Positions 32,668-41,550 of a stretch of DNA of 64,000 nucleotides are shown one piece after another (within the stretch, counting starts at the first letter, position 1; the number at the start of each line of letters is the position of its first letter). Location: NCBI RefSeq assembly GCF_000006445.2, contig NC_006044.2, positions 1,116,001-1,180,000 on the forward strand, given 5' to 3'. The notes beneath the pieces were generated by a model. It made no database searches. It worked only from the letters and a program-made list of their open reading frames with translations, and had not been told where the DNA came from. The stretch is from Debaryomyces hansenii CBS767 (taxonomy: Eukaryota; Ascomycota; Pichiomycetes; Serinales; Debaryomycetaceae). Made by a program: the position numbers and the translations under genes.

Positions 32668-33762
32668 TTACCAGTTGGAAGCGGCAGCTTCTTCAGCAGC
32701 AGGAGTAGCACCGGATTCAGCCCAGTCGACTTCTTCGGTTTCACCAGTCCATTCAGTTTCAGCATCGGCAGCTGGAGCTTCTTCGACATCGTCGGTCTTA
32801 ATATCTTCAGTAGCATTTTGTTCAATTTCTTCAGGGTCTCTGTAGAAATATAAATCTGGCATAACAGACCATTCGGTGGTTCTGTCTGGGATGATACCTC
32901 TTAATCTTAAAACTTCTCTAGCGACTAACCACCAGATCAAACCAATAGAGTGCTTACCCTTGTTGTTACAAGGAATAGCAACATCAACGTATTCGGATGG
33001 AGAGTCCATGTCGGTCAAAGCAATGACTGGAATGTTGACGTAAGAAGATTCCTTGATGGCTTGGAAATCGGTTCTTGGGTCAGTGACAACAACTAATCTT
33101 GGTTCCTTGAAAGAACGGGTGATGTAATTGGTGAAGTTACCTGGGGTGAATCTACCAGCAATTGGGGTGGCACCGGTGTGAGCAGCAAACTTCAAGACGG
33201 CTCTTTGACCGAAGGTTCTGGTGGAACAGACGGCAACATCAGCGGCGTTTGGAATAGCGGCAATGATTCTGGCAGCTAAAACAATCTTTTCCCAGGTCTT
33301 ACCGACGTTAATAACGTTAACACCGTCTGGTCTGGTCTTGTAGACGTATGGCTTGTTGTGAACCTATAAAATGTTAGTAAAAGTCCAAATTTTCATGCGG
33401 TGACAGCTCTGGCAGCACCGGTGGTGTCGTGACGGGTCTATCAAATCTTCATCCATCCTTATGGCCTATTTCTATCCCTCTTCTTCGATTTATATCTACG
33501 TAGTCGAATCCACGGCCGAACTATCAAATCAACGCCAATCTCCTCCTATGGCCTTCTCCATACTTCTCATCCACCATTCTTACATCTCTAGTTGATTTCT
33601 GGCCCTTCTTATTACTTTCACTCCCGTACGATCCACTGGCCCCTACCACTGTCTCATTTCATCGATACATACTTGAACGTTCTTAGAACCTAAGTGAACG
33701 TTAGCAGCTAATAATAATTTAGCATCTTCTGGAGTTAAGTCAAATGAACCTGGTAATGACAT
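32668..33762 (-). CDS. RPS0: 40S ribosomal protein S0 (uS2), two exons
   Basis: Read from 33762: exon 1 (33673-33762) encodes the first 30 residues, [17 protein letters not shown] to GSKNVQ; exon 2 is 32668-33363 and starts [14 protein letters not shown]. The product has 261 residues (S. cerevisiae Rps0A 252). uS2 lies on the back of the small subunit and is needed for late 40S maturation. Conserved blocks: [69 protein letters not shown]. The C-terminal tail is acidic with Trp-Glu-Thr/Trp-Ala motifs and ends ASNW, as in the laminin-receptor family. Codon use is highly biased. Confidence 0.96.
33364..33672 (-). other. Intron of RPS0 (309 bases)
   Basis: Read on the minus strand: donor GTATGT from 33672, branch site TACTAAC at 33379-33373, acceptor TTATAG ending at 33364. 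It interrupts the gene after codon 30 in phase 0. No snoRNA boxes were found in it. Confidence 0.93.
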
Positions 33763-34144
33763 CTTTAATGATTATTCAATAATTGAAACTTCTTAGAATT
33801 GCCCAAAATTTATTTATTTAGTACCAATTGAAAAATTTTAATGAAAAATTCGCTAGGTTGAAAAATTGTCACGGTACGGTTTGCACTAACAAAGCGGATT
33901 TTCACCAAATTCTTTTTTGTGTCACCTTGTGAACCAGTGGGCCTTTATCGCAGCGACGATTTGGTAGGGAACAGCCTGGGGAATGGAGCGTGCGCGGGAC
34001 CAATATTAAGGGTGGGTGTAGGGATTTCTAGACATTTAATCAGAACAGTCACAATAACGCGGGTGATACAGTAGGGCGAGAGCCCGATGACCGGTGACCG
34101 GTGGATCGAGGTGTGGGTGTCAGGTTGCAACTGACGCATGAATA

Positions 34145-34161
34145 GGGTTGGGGTGGGGTGG
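34145..34161 (+). promoter_or_regulatory. G-run cluster with TAGGGTT core upstream of RPS0
   Basis: Three runs of 3-4 G plus one GG within 17 bases, preceded by TA so that TAGGGTT can be read at 34143-34149. Tbf1 sites at ribosomal protein genes of Candida have the core TTAGGGTT; this one begins ATAGGGTT and lies about 380 bases upstream of the RPS0 ATG. The function is inferred only. Confidence 0.3.
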
Positions 34162-34302
34162 CAAGGAGATAAGCGGTAGTGGGCGGTCGAGTAGACAACT
34201 AATCGGCTAAGCAAAAGACGAAGTAGAGACGGGTAGACGGCGGTTGAGTAGACGGCTATTCAGGCGGTACACTCTTTAGACGAATACGTAGAGGTGGTGG
34301 AT

Positions 34303-34365
34303 GGACATATTTACTAGACGACTGGGTGGCGGACATATTTACTAGACGACTGGGTGGCGGACATA
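34303..34365. repeat. 28-bp tandem repeat, 2.25 copies
   Basis: Two identical 28-base units (34303-34330 and 34331-34358, starting GGACATATTTACTAGACGAC and ending TGGGTGGC) followed by the first 7 bases of a third. No coding function is apparent. Confidence 0.9.
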
Positions 34366-34575
34366 CATGGGGGATAGGTGGGGTGTTGGAGGCAGATATA
34401 ATGTGTGGAGGATAAAAGAATTGTAATGTGTGGTTTAGTGTTTGCAGAAAAACAACATGACTGTATATAGATGATTATTTCTGATGACACTAGTAGGTGA
34501 TGGAGAGATGGAATAGATATAATGTTATTGGTGGGGTGAACGGCTGCGAAAGAGGTGGACAGTAGCAAGCCATAA

Positions 34576-34902
34576 CCTACATCAGCCGAAGCAGACGAAG
34601 CAGAAGAAGAGAAATCAAGTAGTGATAATAATGAGAATAGCATTGATACAAAGTACAGTCATAAATACGAGATAACAAATCATAATGAAGGCATTAACTT
34701 ACATAATGTTGACGAAATTGAAGAAGGCACATTATCTTACACAGATAATGATATTGAAACTGAAATTCCAAAGAAAGGCAATTCAAATAAAGACAGAGAA
34801 TTTCCATGGGACTGTTTCATGAGCGATACACTGTTAGCATTTCTATTTCTCGGTCTATTAAGTGTAAACCACCAATTAAAACTACTAAAACTACTCCCGT
34901 AA
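34576..34902 (+). pseudogene. Coding-like open frame without start codon, probable relic
   Basis: A frame open from after a TAA at 34573 to a TAA at 34900-34902, about 108 codons, without ATG until residue 80 or so. Composition looks like real yeast protein sequence: an acidic, Asn/Ser-rich first part (EADEAEEEKSSSDNN, then DEIEEGTLSYTDNDIETEI) and then FPWDCFMSDTLLAFLFLG. I do not recognise the family. The lack of a start, and the absence of a branch site with acceptor just upstream, argue for a decayed gene fragment, though an unseen upstream exon remains possible. It sits in the long gap upstream of the MFS gene at 35280. Confidence 0.35.
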
Positions 34903-35279
34903 GCTATCAGGACTATCCGTAAAAGAACCCTATACCGATTAGCGCAGCGATTCCTGTAGCCCTTCCTGTAACTTTTCTAGTTGAGCTTCTTGGAACCCTC
35001 TAATTGCCCTCACTGTCGCTCTTTCGACGACCAAGCTTCTAAAAAATCCCTCTATACTCACTCACCCCGTTCGAATATGAAATTGGTATGGAATTTTTCG
35101 CAATCGCGAGGGCGGGTATCAAAATTATCTCCGATAGTTACTAATCCAATGAATAATTTGCTATTTCTTATTGATAACGCCAGATCAAACTGAATATTAA
35201 CTCAAATTAAGCCAGATACTCCAAGCTATTCGTTATTAGTCTTTGCTGGTTGCTAGTCGTAAATTTAGGTACAAACACC

Positions 35280-37151
35280 ATGAATAGGCCTGCTTCGGAA
35301 TTGCCCTTGCTCTCCAAAGGCGCTAAACCTATGAACCCCGATGGAATCACAAATTTGGAACATGCCGTAAACGACGTATATGAAGCCATCGTGGATGAAG
35401 ACGATGATTACGAACTCGACGAAGATGCCGTGTGGCTTCGGGAACAGAGAAGCTTGAATAAAGCGACTCACTGGTTGAAAAGACCTTCGGTGCTCATGAT
35501 AGGATTTCCGCTTTTCTTCTTTGCTATTGCGTTTTCCATCGGTGATTCTACCCGAAGAATGATTACATTCAAGTTGGCGTGTAATTATCTTGCGGGAATG
35601 TCGAAAGAAGACAAATGTGATCCAATTGGAACCCAGTTGTTGGTGTCGAATTTGTATTTGACGTACAGTATTCTGTCGGCAGTTGTGATGATGTTTGCCC
35701 AGGGTAAAATAGGGACGTTATCAGATCAGTACGGTAGAAAACTTTTTTTCATTCTGATCATTTCAATGTTTCTCCTTGCCAGGATTTTCAAGTTCTATGT
35801 CATGCATAATTATGAGTACCTACAGTTTGGACTCATGGTAGCTACAGAAATCGCCAGTAACTTGACTGGCGGAATGATATCATTGATAAGTTTGACCAAC
35901 TGTTACATTGCTGATGTTGTCGAACCTCACCAAAGAATTTATTCTTTGGGGTTGGGAATGGCATTTCTTTTCGTTGGGTTGTCGATTGGTCCTATCTTGG
36001 GTAATGCTTTATTGTCATTGCCAGGACATGTACATGATACTATTCTGAACATAGATACATATATGGAAATTTCGGAACTAGAATACCTCCCGTTAAAATT
36101 CGAAATTGTCATGGTATTTTTGGTATTAATGTTTCTCGTGTTTGTTGTTCCCGAATCTAGGTCAGAGAAAGCAAGATCCAAATCTAGAACGGTCTCATTA
36201 TCGCGGTCATCGCTGTCAACTAATGTCGTCGATCAGGATCAACAGCAGGAACAGCTTTCAATTTGGTCCCGCGTTGGTGATGTCTTGAACTTCTTGAAGC
36301 CTTTGAGGCTACTCTTGTTGCCAAGTGAAATAGCCCCAAATTTGGATACTGCTAAATTGAGGCGATTACGGATTGTCATTATCATTTTGATTTTAGTTGA
36401 TTGTTTGCTTACAGGAGTTGGGATTTCTTTGATGGAGGTTTATGTTTTATTTGGCATATATAAATTCGATTGGCGATCGATTGAAATAGGCCATTCGTTA
36501 GCAGTTGCATGCTCTTCAAGAGCGGTGATGTTGATAGTTTTGTCCCCCGTTATCACTCACAAGATATTACAAAAATGGTTACGATTTAGGGTATTAAAAA
36601 GTCAGTTTGATATGGTCGACTTGGGGGTTTGCGTAATCGGCTTATCCCTCGAGGCAGTAGGGTTAGCCCTCTTAAGCCTCGCTCCATCCACGACGTGGTT
36701 TTTAATTGGTATGTCAATTATGAGTTTCGGAGCTCTAGCAAGTCCCTCGTTAAATTCAGCCATCATCAAATTTTATCCTGAATCTAAAATAGGAGAACTT
36801 TTTGGTGCCATGTCCTTATTGAAGAATATGTTTACATTGGCGGGTCCAGTGACTTTTCTTTCAATATATAAAGTATCATTGTCACGGTGGAATGCTCCAG
36901 GTACTGTCTTCTTATTTAGCAGTATGCTTATGTTATTCAGCACAGTTCTAATTCTAGTTGTTAAGAAGTTGTTAAACTTAGATAAAAATACAGCTTCCCT
37001 GTTGACAAGAAGACCATCGTCCATTGTATCATTGGAATCTCATGGACTGATAACAGACAATAACAATGAAGATCCACGCAGTCATAAGCCAAGCATTCCC
37101 GATATCCATAGAAAGAAGAGTTTTGTTGAAATGCAACGAGGTCCACAGTGA
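35280..37151 (+). CDS. Major facilitator transporter, TetA/SLC46-like, uncharacterised
   Basis: A 623-residue membrane protein with about 12 predicted spans in two halves separated by a charged, Ser-rich loop (about residues 295-360). The first span contains GFPLFFFAIAFSIG; the MFS loop 2-3 signature is GTLSDQYGRKLFF, and the second half has SIMSFGALASPSLNSAII. A long acidic N-terminus (EAIVDEDDDYELDEDAVWL) and a polar C-terminal tail frame the core. The arrangement is like the uncharacterised fungal MFS proteins related to bacterial TetA and animal SLC46; no sugar-porter or DHA1 drug motif is clear. The substrate is unknown. The start is the first true ATG; the open frame upstream has only a TTG at 35250. 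Confidence 0.75.
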   Translation: MNRPASELPLLSKGAKPMNPDGITNLEHAVNDVYEAIVDEDDDYELDEDAVWLREQRSLNKATHWLKRPSVLMIGFPLFFFAIAFSIGDSTRRMITFKLACNYLAGMSKEDKCDPIGTQLLVSNLYLTYSILSAVVMMFAQGKIGTLSDQYGRKLFFILIISMFLLARIFKFYVMHNYEYLQFGLMVATEIASNLTGGMISLISLTNCYIADVVEPHQRIYSLGLGMAFLFVGLSIGPILGNALLSLPGHVHDTILNIDTYMEISELEYLPLKFEIVMVFLVLMFLVFVVPESRSEKARSKSRTVSLSRSSLSTNVVDQDQQQEQLSIWSRVGDVLNFLKPLRLLLLPSEIAPNLDTAKLRRLRIVIIILILVDCLLTGVGISLMEVYVLFGIYKFDWRSIEIGHSLAVACSSRAVMLIVLSPVITHKILQKWLRFRVLKSQFDMVDLGVCVIGLSLEAVGLALLSLAPSTTWFLIGMSIMSFGALASPSLNSAIIKFYPESKIGELFGAMSLLKNMFTLAGPVTFLSIYKVSLSRWNAPGTVFLFSSMLMLFSTVLILVVKKLLNLDKNTASLLTRRPSSIVSLESHGLITDNNNEDPRSHKPSIPDIHRKKSFVEMQRGPQ

Positions 37152-37336
37152 TTTAGCTTCTATTTAAATATTCAATCCACTCGTTTTTTATAATTAAATT
37201 ATATGTAAATAAAGAATTGATTCAGTAGAATAATGTTTGTGTTATTTTTAAGCGTAAGGCTGGTAAAATTTCGTAGATCGTAGATCTATAGCTTATCATC
37301 AACTGCATTGAGTCTACATGATATCAATAGTTTCTT

Positions 37337-37813
37337 ATGAACTTTGATACAGCAATTACTTCAATTCTCCTGTTTTCTCGAAATTCACTTGCTTCTGCTA
37401 ATTCAGACATCGTTGGGAATAAATCGAGTAATATCCAAATAGACGTAGCGCAGAGATTTATCCTCTCATTAGCATTACTTTTATTATTATTCATACTTGG
37501 GGTTGGCTTTGTTGATCTACTTTTTATTAATAAGTATCCGTTAACTTTTCCTAAGGAGAATCCTTCTGTATTAGCTTCAAAAGGTAAGTCCAATATACGT
37601 GAAATTATCGAGGCTCCTAGTGAATTTGATACAAGTGCCATAGAAAGCGACGAAGACATTGCTATCAGGATTACAACAGAAGCAGGCCATTTAGAAGACC
37701 ATAATTACGATAGTGAAGAATTAGATACGTTGACATTCTTAGACCAGCACTCGTTTTATAATAATTTAAATAACAGCTCTCAGTATTTGAGAAGAGACAG
37801 CTTTTCACAATGA
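37337..37813 (+). CDS. Small single-span membrane protein of unknown function
   Basis: 158 residues with a Ser/Asn-rich N-terminus of 40 residues, one strong membrane span (about 41-64, RFILSLALLLLLFILGVGFV) and a 95-residue acidic tail (ESDEDIAI, HNYDSEELD) ending RRDSFSQ. I do not recognise it. Its TGA stop (37811-37813) overlaps the ATG of GPI1 (37810-37812) as ATGA, in a different frame. Codon use looks native. The two genes may have overlapping transcripts, or the protein could be a translated leader of the GPI1 mRNA. The membrane span and closeness to GPI1 make a role in the ER GPI pathway conceivable, but nothing in the sequence shows it. Confidence 0.6.
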   Translation: MNFDTAITSILLFSRNSLASANSDIVGNKSSNIQIDVAQRFILSLALLLLLFILGVGFVDLLFINKYPLTFPKENPSVLASKGKSNIREIIEAPSEFDTSAIESDEDIAIRITTEAGHLEDHNYDSEELDTLTFLDQHSFYNNLNNSSQYLRRDSFSQ

Positions 37814-39828
37814 ATCATACTATTTATTTTCCTACTGACTCGTTGAACACGTTGAGAACTAAGAGAAATAGAGGTCGGAGGTTCTACATATTAGGATATC
37901 GTATCAAGAATGTTCATATTGTTATACATTTGGTACCCATGAATATAAGTGCAAAACTTTATGAGTTCACCAAACAGAATGACATATTGAAGGATTTGCA
38001 AATTATAGGATGTGTCAATGAAACACTGGAAGAGCAGAATGGACTACAATTACTGCATAATTCTGACGACAAATATCCGGCCGTGATATCAAATGATAAG
38101 AAAAAATATTCGTTTATACTTTTCCATCCTCCTAATTTCAGAAACTTGGAATATTTTTCAATCGACCCAATTCTACTTCAGTCGACTGGAAATGTTGAAG
38201 TTAACACGAATGACCAAATGTATCAGCAGAAACTTAATGAATTTGATCCAATTACTCGTGAAAGTAAGCCGTTGTCTATATCAGATGATGAAGTTCTAGA
38301 TAAGATTAATCAATCTTCACGATACAAGAACGCTATTCAAGCATGGATTAGTAGGTCAATGTCTACTGATGCAAATCCGTCATTATTGCAGCGGGTGAAA
38401 ACTAATAAGACGGTTGAAGAAATTAGTAGGAGGATATTTCAATTATTAATAAGCATTGTCTCCACTATTCAGATGTTGACCATCTGGATAATTTGGATAC
38501 TAAATTATGAATTCAGGAGTACCAAATTGATTGACTGTTCGCATGTATTTAGGCAACTCGATCTTAGGATGCAACAAATCAACTTTTTTCCTATTCAATT
38601 CCTATGTTATTATGATAAAAACATCTTGTATGGGGATTCAGAAGTACTTCATAAATTAAAGATTCCGGTATTTAATTCAAATTTAAATATTAACAACTCG
38701 AACTACATTAATCTTTACAATTCTATATGGTTGATATTTAACGATGTGTTGCTAGGAATTACCATTTGGAAAATTATAATATCAAATTTTGATAGTATTA
38801 TTATGTTCATTAATGAAACCATAATTCGAAAGCTATTATTTAACGACTTTTATGACTTAATAAAATGGGTATCGGTTAATCATCCTGCAGGGTTCAAGTT
38901 AAACACTGAACTAGGCCAGTTTATGGGTGATTTGTTCTTGTGGACATTGAAGTTTTGGAAATCCTTAGTTGCTGATATTTTAGTGATAGACTCGAAAAAC
39001 GTTATATTCCGTCCTATTGAATTGAATTTCAGTTACATTTTGTCCTTCGTTGGTACTTGGAGCAACATATCTACCATTCACAAGGTACTATCTCAGATAC
39101 TCAAGATTTATGTGGGAATAGTATGTCATCTTGGGTTTACCTTCTTTATAGGCTGCATTATTGACTATTTTCAGATTATCACATTCCATCTTTATTGTTT
39201 CTATTACACATCCTCCAAGATATACCAAAAACAAGTACAAGTTATCAAATCCTTGTTCCAATTATTTTGTGGGAAAAAGTATAACGTTTTACGTAACCGT
39301 ATTGATAATTTGAATAACTACACTTATGAGGGCCAGTTTTTTGATATAGACCAGTTGTTATTGGGAACCTTATTGTTCATGATTTTAGTGTTATTGTTAC
39401 CTACGGTATTTGCATTTTACTTAATGTTCTTCTTGTCGAGGTTGGCTTGTATCATTGTCGTTAACTCCATAGAGAACTTATTGATTGTCATAAACTATCT
39501 TCCATTATTTGTTATTTTGTTGAAGTTAAAGAATTCTAATAGATTACAAGGTGGTATAACCTTCGACCATTTGACTGTTTCGAACAAAACAAACTACTTA
39601 TTATTATCTAATAAGTCCTTGACATATAGCGAAATATTTAAGAACTTCGTCAAATTGTTCAAGAAGTCAAAGAATTTCAAGGAATCGTTAGTTCAGTTCT
39701 TCGTATTAGGTGAACCAGTTTCCTTGAAACATAATTATAGAATGATATTTAATTACTTAATGCTACCTGAAAATTACGATAAGACAACTGAAATTTGGAA
39801 ACCTATTATCAGTTCTAATAAGAAATGA
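37810..39828 (+). CDS. GPI1: Gpi1, subunit of the GPI-GlcNAc transferase complex
   Basis: A 672-residue multispanning ER membrane protein (S. cerevisiae Gpi1 has 609). It belongs to the complex with Gpi3, Gpi2, Gpi15, Gpi19 and Eri1 that transfers GlcNAc to phosphatidylinositol, the first step of GPI anchors. Recognisable: the N-terminus IYFPTDSLNTLRTK, and the family core from about residue 340 onward, with WVSVNHPAGFKLNTELGQFMGDLFLW (quoted in part: HPAGFKLN), then YCFYYTSSKIYQ, LWQLF-like LFQLFCGKKYNVLRNRID, and QLLLGTLLFMILVLLLPT. At least six spans. The ATG overlaps the stop codon of the upstream small gene; the next in-frame Met (residue 44) would lose the conserved start. Confidence 0.9.
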   Translation: MNHTIYFPTDSLNTLRTKRNRGRRFYILGYRIKNVHIVIHLVPMNISAKLYEFTKQNDILKDLQIIGCVNETLEEQNGLQLLHNSDDKYPAVISNDKKKYSFILFHPPNFRNLEYFSIDPILLQSTGNVEVNTNDQMYQQKLNEFDPITRESKPLSISDDEVLDKINQSSRYKNAIQAWISRSMSTDANPSLLQRVKTNKTVEEISRRIFQLLISIVSTIQMLTIWIIWILNYEFRSTKLIDCSHVFRQLDLRMQQINFFPIQFLCYYDKNILYGDSEVLHKLKIPVFNSNLNINNSNYINLYNSIWLIFNDVLLGITIWKIIISNFDSIIMFINETIIRKLLFNDFYDLIKWVSVNHPAGFKLNTELGQFMGDLFLWTLKFWKSLVADILVIDSKNVIFRPIELNFSYILSFVGTWSNISTIHKVLSQILKIYVGIVCHLGFTFFIGCIIDYFQIITFHLYCFYYTSSKIYQKQVQVIKSLFQLFCGKKYNVLRNRIDNLNNYTYEGQFFDIDQLLLGTLLFMILVLLLPTVFAFYLMFFLSRLACIIVVNSIENLLIVINYLPLFVILLKLKNSNRLQGGITFDHLTVSNKTNYLLLSNKSLTYSEIFKNFVKLFKKSKNFKESLVQFFVLGEPVSLKHNYRMIFNYLMLPENYDKTTEIWKPIISSNKK

Positions 39829-40009
39829 TAAAATACTAAGTATAATCATACTTATCTTATATAGTTATATGTATAGTAATACTTATCGTTATCGTTAAGC
39901 TTGTTACAATTTTGTGTCAGTTTTCTTAGCATCATCACTCTTTCAAATACAACTTCATCCATACTAGCCAATATTGTTTGCAAATAGTATAGGCCGTTTT
40001 ATATCGAAG

Positions 40010-41374
40010 ATGGTACAGAAACAACCAGCTTACACCAGTGTCATACTGCTGTTCTTGCGGATTCCAAGAAAGAATATCAAAACCTCGCATATTAGTTCTT
40101 TTAGGACTATTTCTAATAAGGATGATAGTGATAAAGACAATGTGTTATTGGCAGATGCCTTGAACCTCTTGAGTCCAAGGACTGAAATTAAGAATACTAT
40201 CAACTATAAACCATCGTTATTTACAAATTTGATTGCAAAGGACTCGCTTACTGATGAAAAGATAGAACCTTACTTGAACTATAAACTTCCCAATTCGGAT
40301 ACTAAAAGACATCTTGATCAACTATTGGCTGGCCTCAATATAGCATCACAAACAAACGATTCGCTAGCAAAGACAAACTATCAGCTTTTGACCAGTTCAT
40401 ACAAGGATTTACGGAAATATGTTAACAATATTGATAATGAAAACAGTCTAATAGAATTGGTTAAATTATTCTACTCGCAGAACCAATTAAGTTCAAGACT
40501 AATGACTGATATATTATTGAATAAGCATCTTATCAATTTGAATAAATTGCCGTTTGACATAAATAGCATGAACCTAAAAGACTTCAAAAACTGGCAAGAA
40601 ATTAACTTTGTTCAAATCAAGGTGGTTCTATTAAAAAAATACTACGACTTGAAGAAACCTTTACTCATAGTCAAGAATCTAAAAGAAAATTTCATACAAG
40701 TATATTTGCCCATGATACGGCTTGGTGAGTTAACTCCGTTCTACGAGAGAATAATATGGAAGTTCTACTTTGAATATATCCTGCCACTTAAACTTGACAT
40801 TTCCCATAACGAGGCTTACTTTATTAAATTATTAAATAACATCAAGTCCACCTTCATTATATGGGAGTCCTCGTTGATGAACAATGGAGATATAACCAAA
40901 TTTGCATTAAAATATCATGAGTCGATACTAACTCCATTACAAATATCATTTTTGAAGTTGTGCTCAATTAAACTAACTCAGAATATTATCACATCGGAAC
41001 TCAACCAATACAAGGATCATCCAAAGTCTAAGTTGCTCTCTCTGTTGAAAAAATTATCGATCAAGCACAAAATTTACTCATTTACAGTGACTAAGACACC
41101 TCTTTCAATAGAGACCAAGTCCAATTTTTATGCATTGATACATACTCTAGAAAAATTGATTCTAGATGAATTGGCGTCCGTACAGAGTATTTCAAGTCCC
41201 GAAGATCAATCAGAAGTGACAAAGATTTTAAGAGAGATCAAGGATTTCAAGGAGAGTGAATTGATGAAGTTGGACAATAATAGTGAATTTGAACGGAATG
41301 AATCCTTGCTTGAAGGACGTGATTGGGATAGGTTTTTTCTGATAATGGATAGATGGCATAAAAAGCTAGACTAG
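40010..41374 (+). CDS. Orphan protein, probably mitochondrial
   Basis: A 454-residue protein I cannot assign. The N-terminus (MVQKQPAYTSVILLFLRIPRK, first 20 shown in part: basic, hydroxylated, hydrophobic, no acidic residue for 40 positions) looks like a mitochondrial targeting sequence. The rest is rich in Leu, Lys, Asn and predicted helix without membrane spans. It resembles the fast-evolving organelle expression factors of yeasts (translational activators, PPR-like helical proteins), but no repeat is clear by eye. The C-terminus ends with the acidic/aromatic segment EGRDWDRFFLIMDRWHKK. Start chosen at the first ATG; the frame is open upstream to a TTG at 39974. Neighbours give no clue. 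Confidence 0.6.
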   Translation: MVQKQPAYTSVILLFLRIPRKNIKTSHISSFRTISNKDDSDKDNVLLADALNLLSPRTEIKNTINYKPSLFTNLIAKDSLTDEKIEPYLNYKLPNSDTKRHLDQLLAGLNIASQTNDSLAKTNYQLLTSSYKDLRKYVNNIDNENSLIELVKLFYSQNQLSSRLMTDILLNKHLINLNKLPFDINSMNLKDFKNWQEINFVQIKVVLLKKYYDLKKPLLIVKNLKENFIQVYLPMIRLGELTPFYERIIWKFYFEYILPLKLDISHNEAYFIKLLNNIKSTFIIWESSLMNNGDITKFALKYHESILTPLQISFLKLCSIKLTQNIITSELNQYKDHPKSKLLSLLKKLSIKHKIYSFTVTKTPLSIETKSNFYALIHTLEKLILDELASVQSISSPEDQSEVTKILREIKDFKESELMKLDNNSEFERNESLLEGRDWDRFFLIMDRWHKKLD

Positions 41375-41550
41375 GCGATATGTAGTATGGTATATAGATT
41401 TTAAAATACACTTTATATTCATTGGTCAATATTGTAGATTTCTGTTTGATTGGTGATTGTAAGTTCTCCGAGATTCAAGAACTATTGACAAATTATCAGC
41501 TTTAGAAAGATCTTGTATTTCATTAATTGTAAAGGTCTTAATATTGAAAA

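Larger units (their letters stand above)
33763..35279. other. Long G-rich divergent intergenic region RPS0 / MFS transporter
   Basis: 1517 bases between two divergent genes. The stretch about 33950-34400 is unusually G-rich on the + strand and holds repeats of TAGACG (34234, 34249, 34277, 34315, 34343), the G-run cluster at 34145-34161 and the tandem repeat at 34303-34365. A start-less open frame lies at 34576-34902. 34903-35279 shows nothing further. No tRNA was found. Confidence 0.5.

Noticed and set aside
34314..34643. 109-codon minus-strand frame in the RPS0/MFS gap
   Set aside because: It runs through the 28-bp tandem repeat and across the coding-like plus-strand frame; low complexity Ser/His/Pro composition suggests chance.
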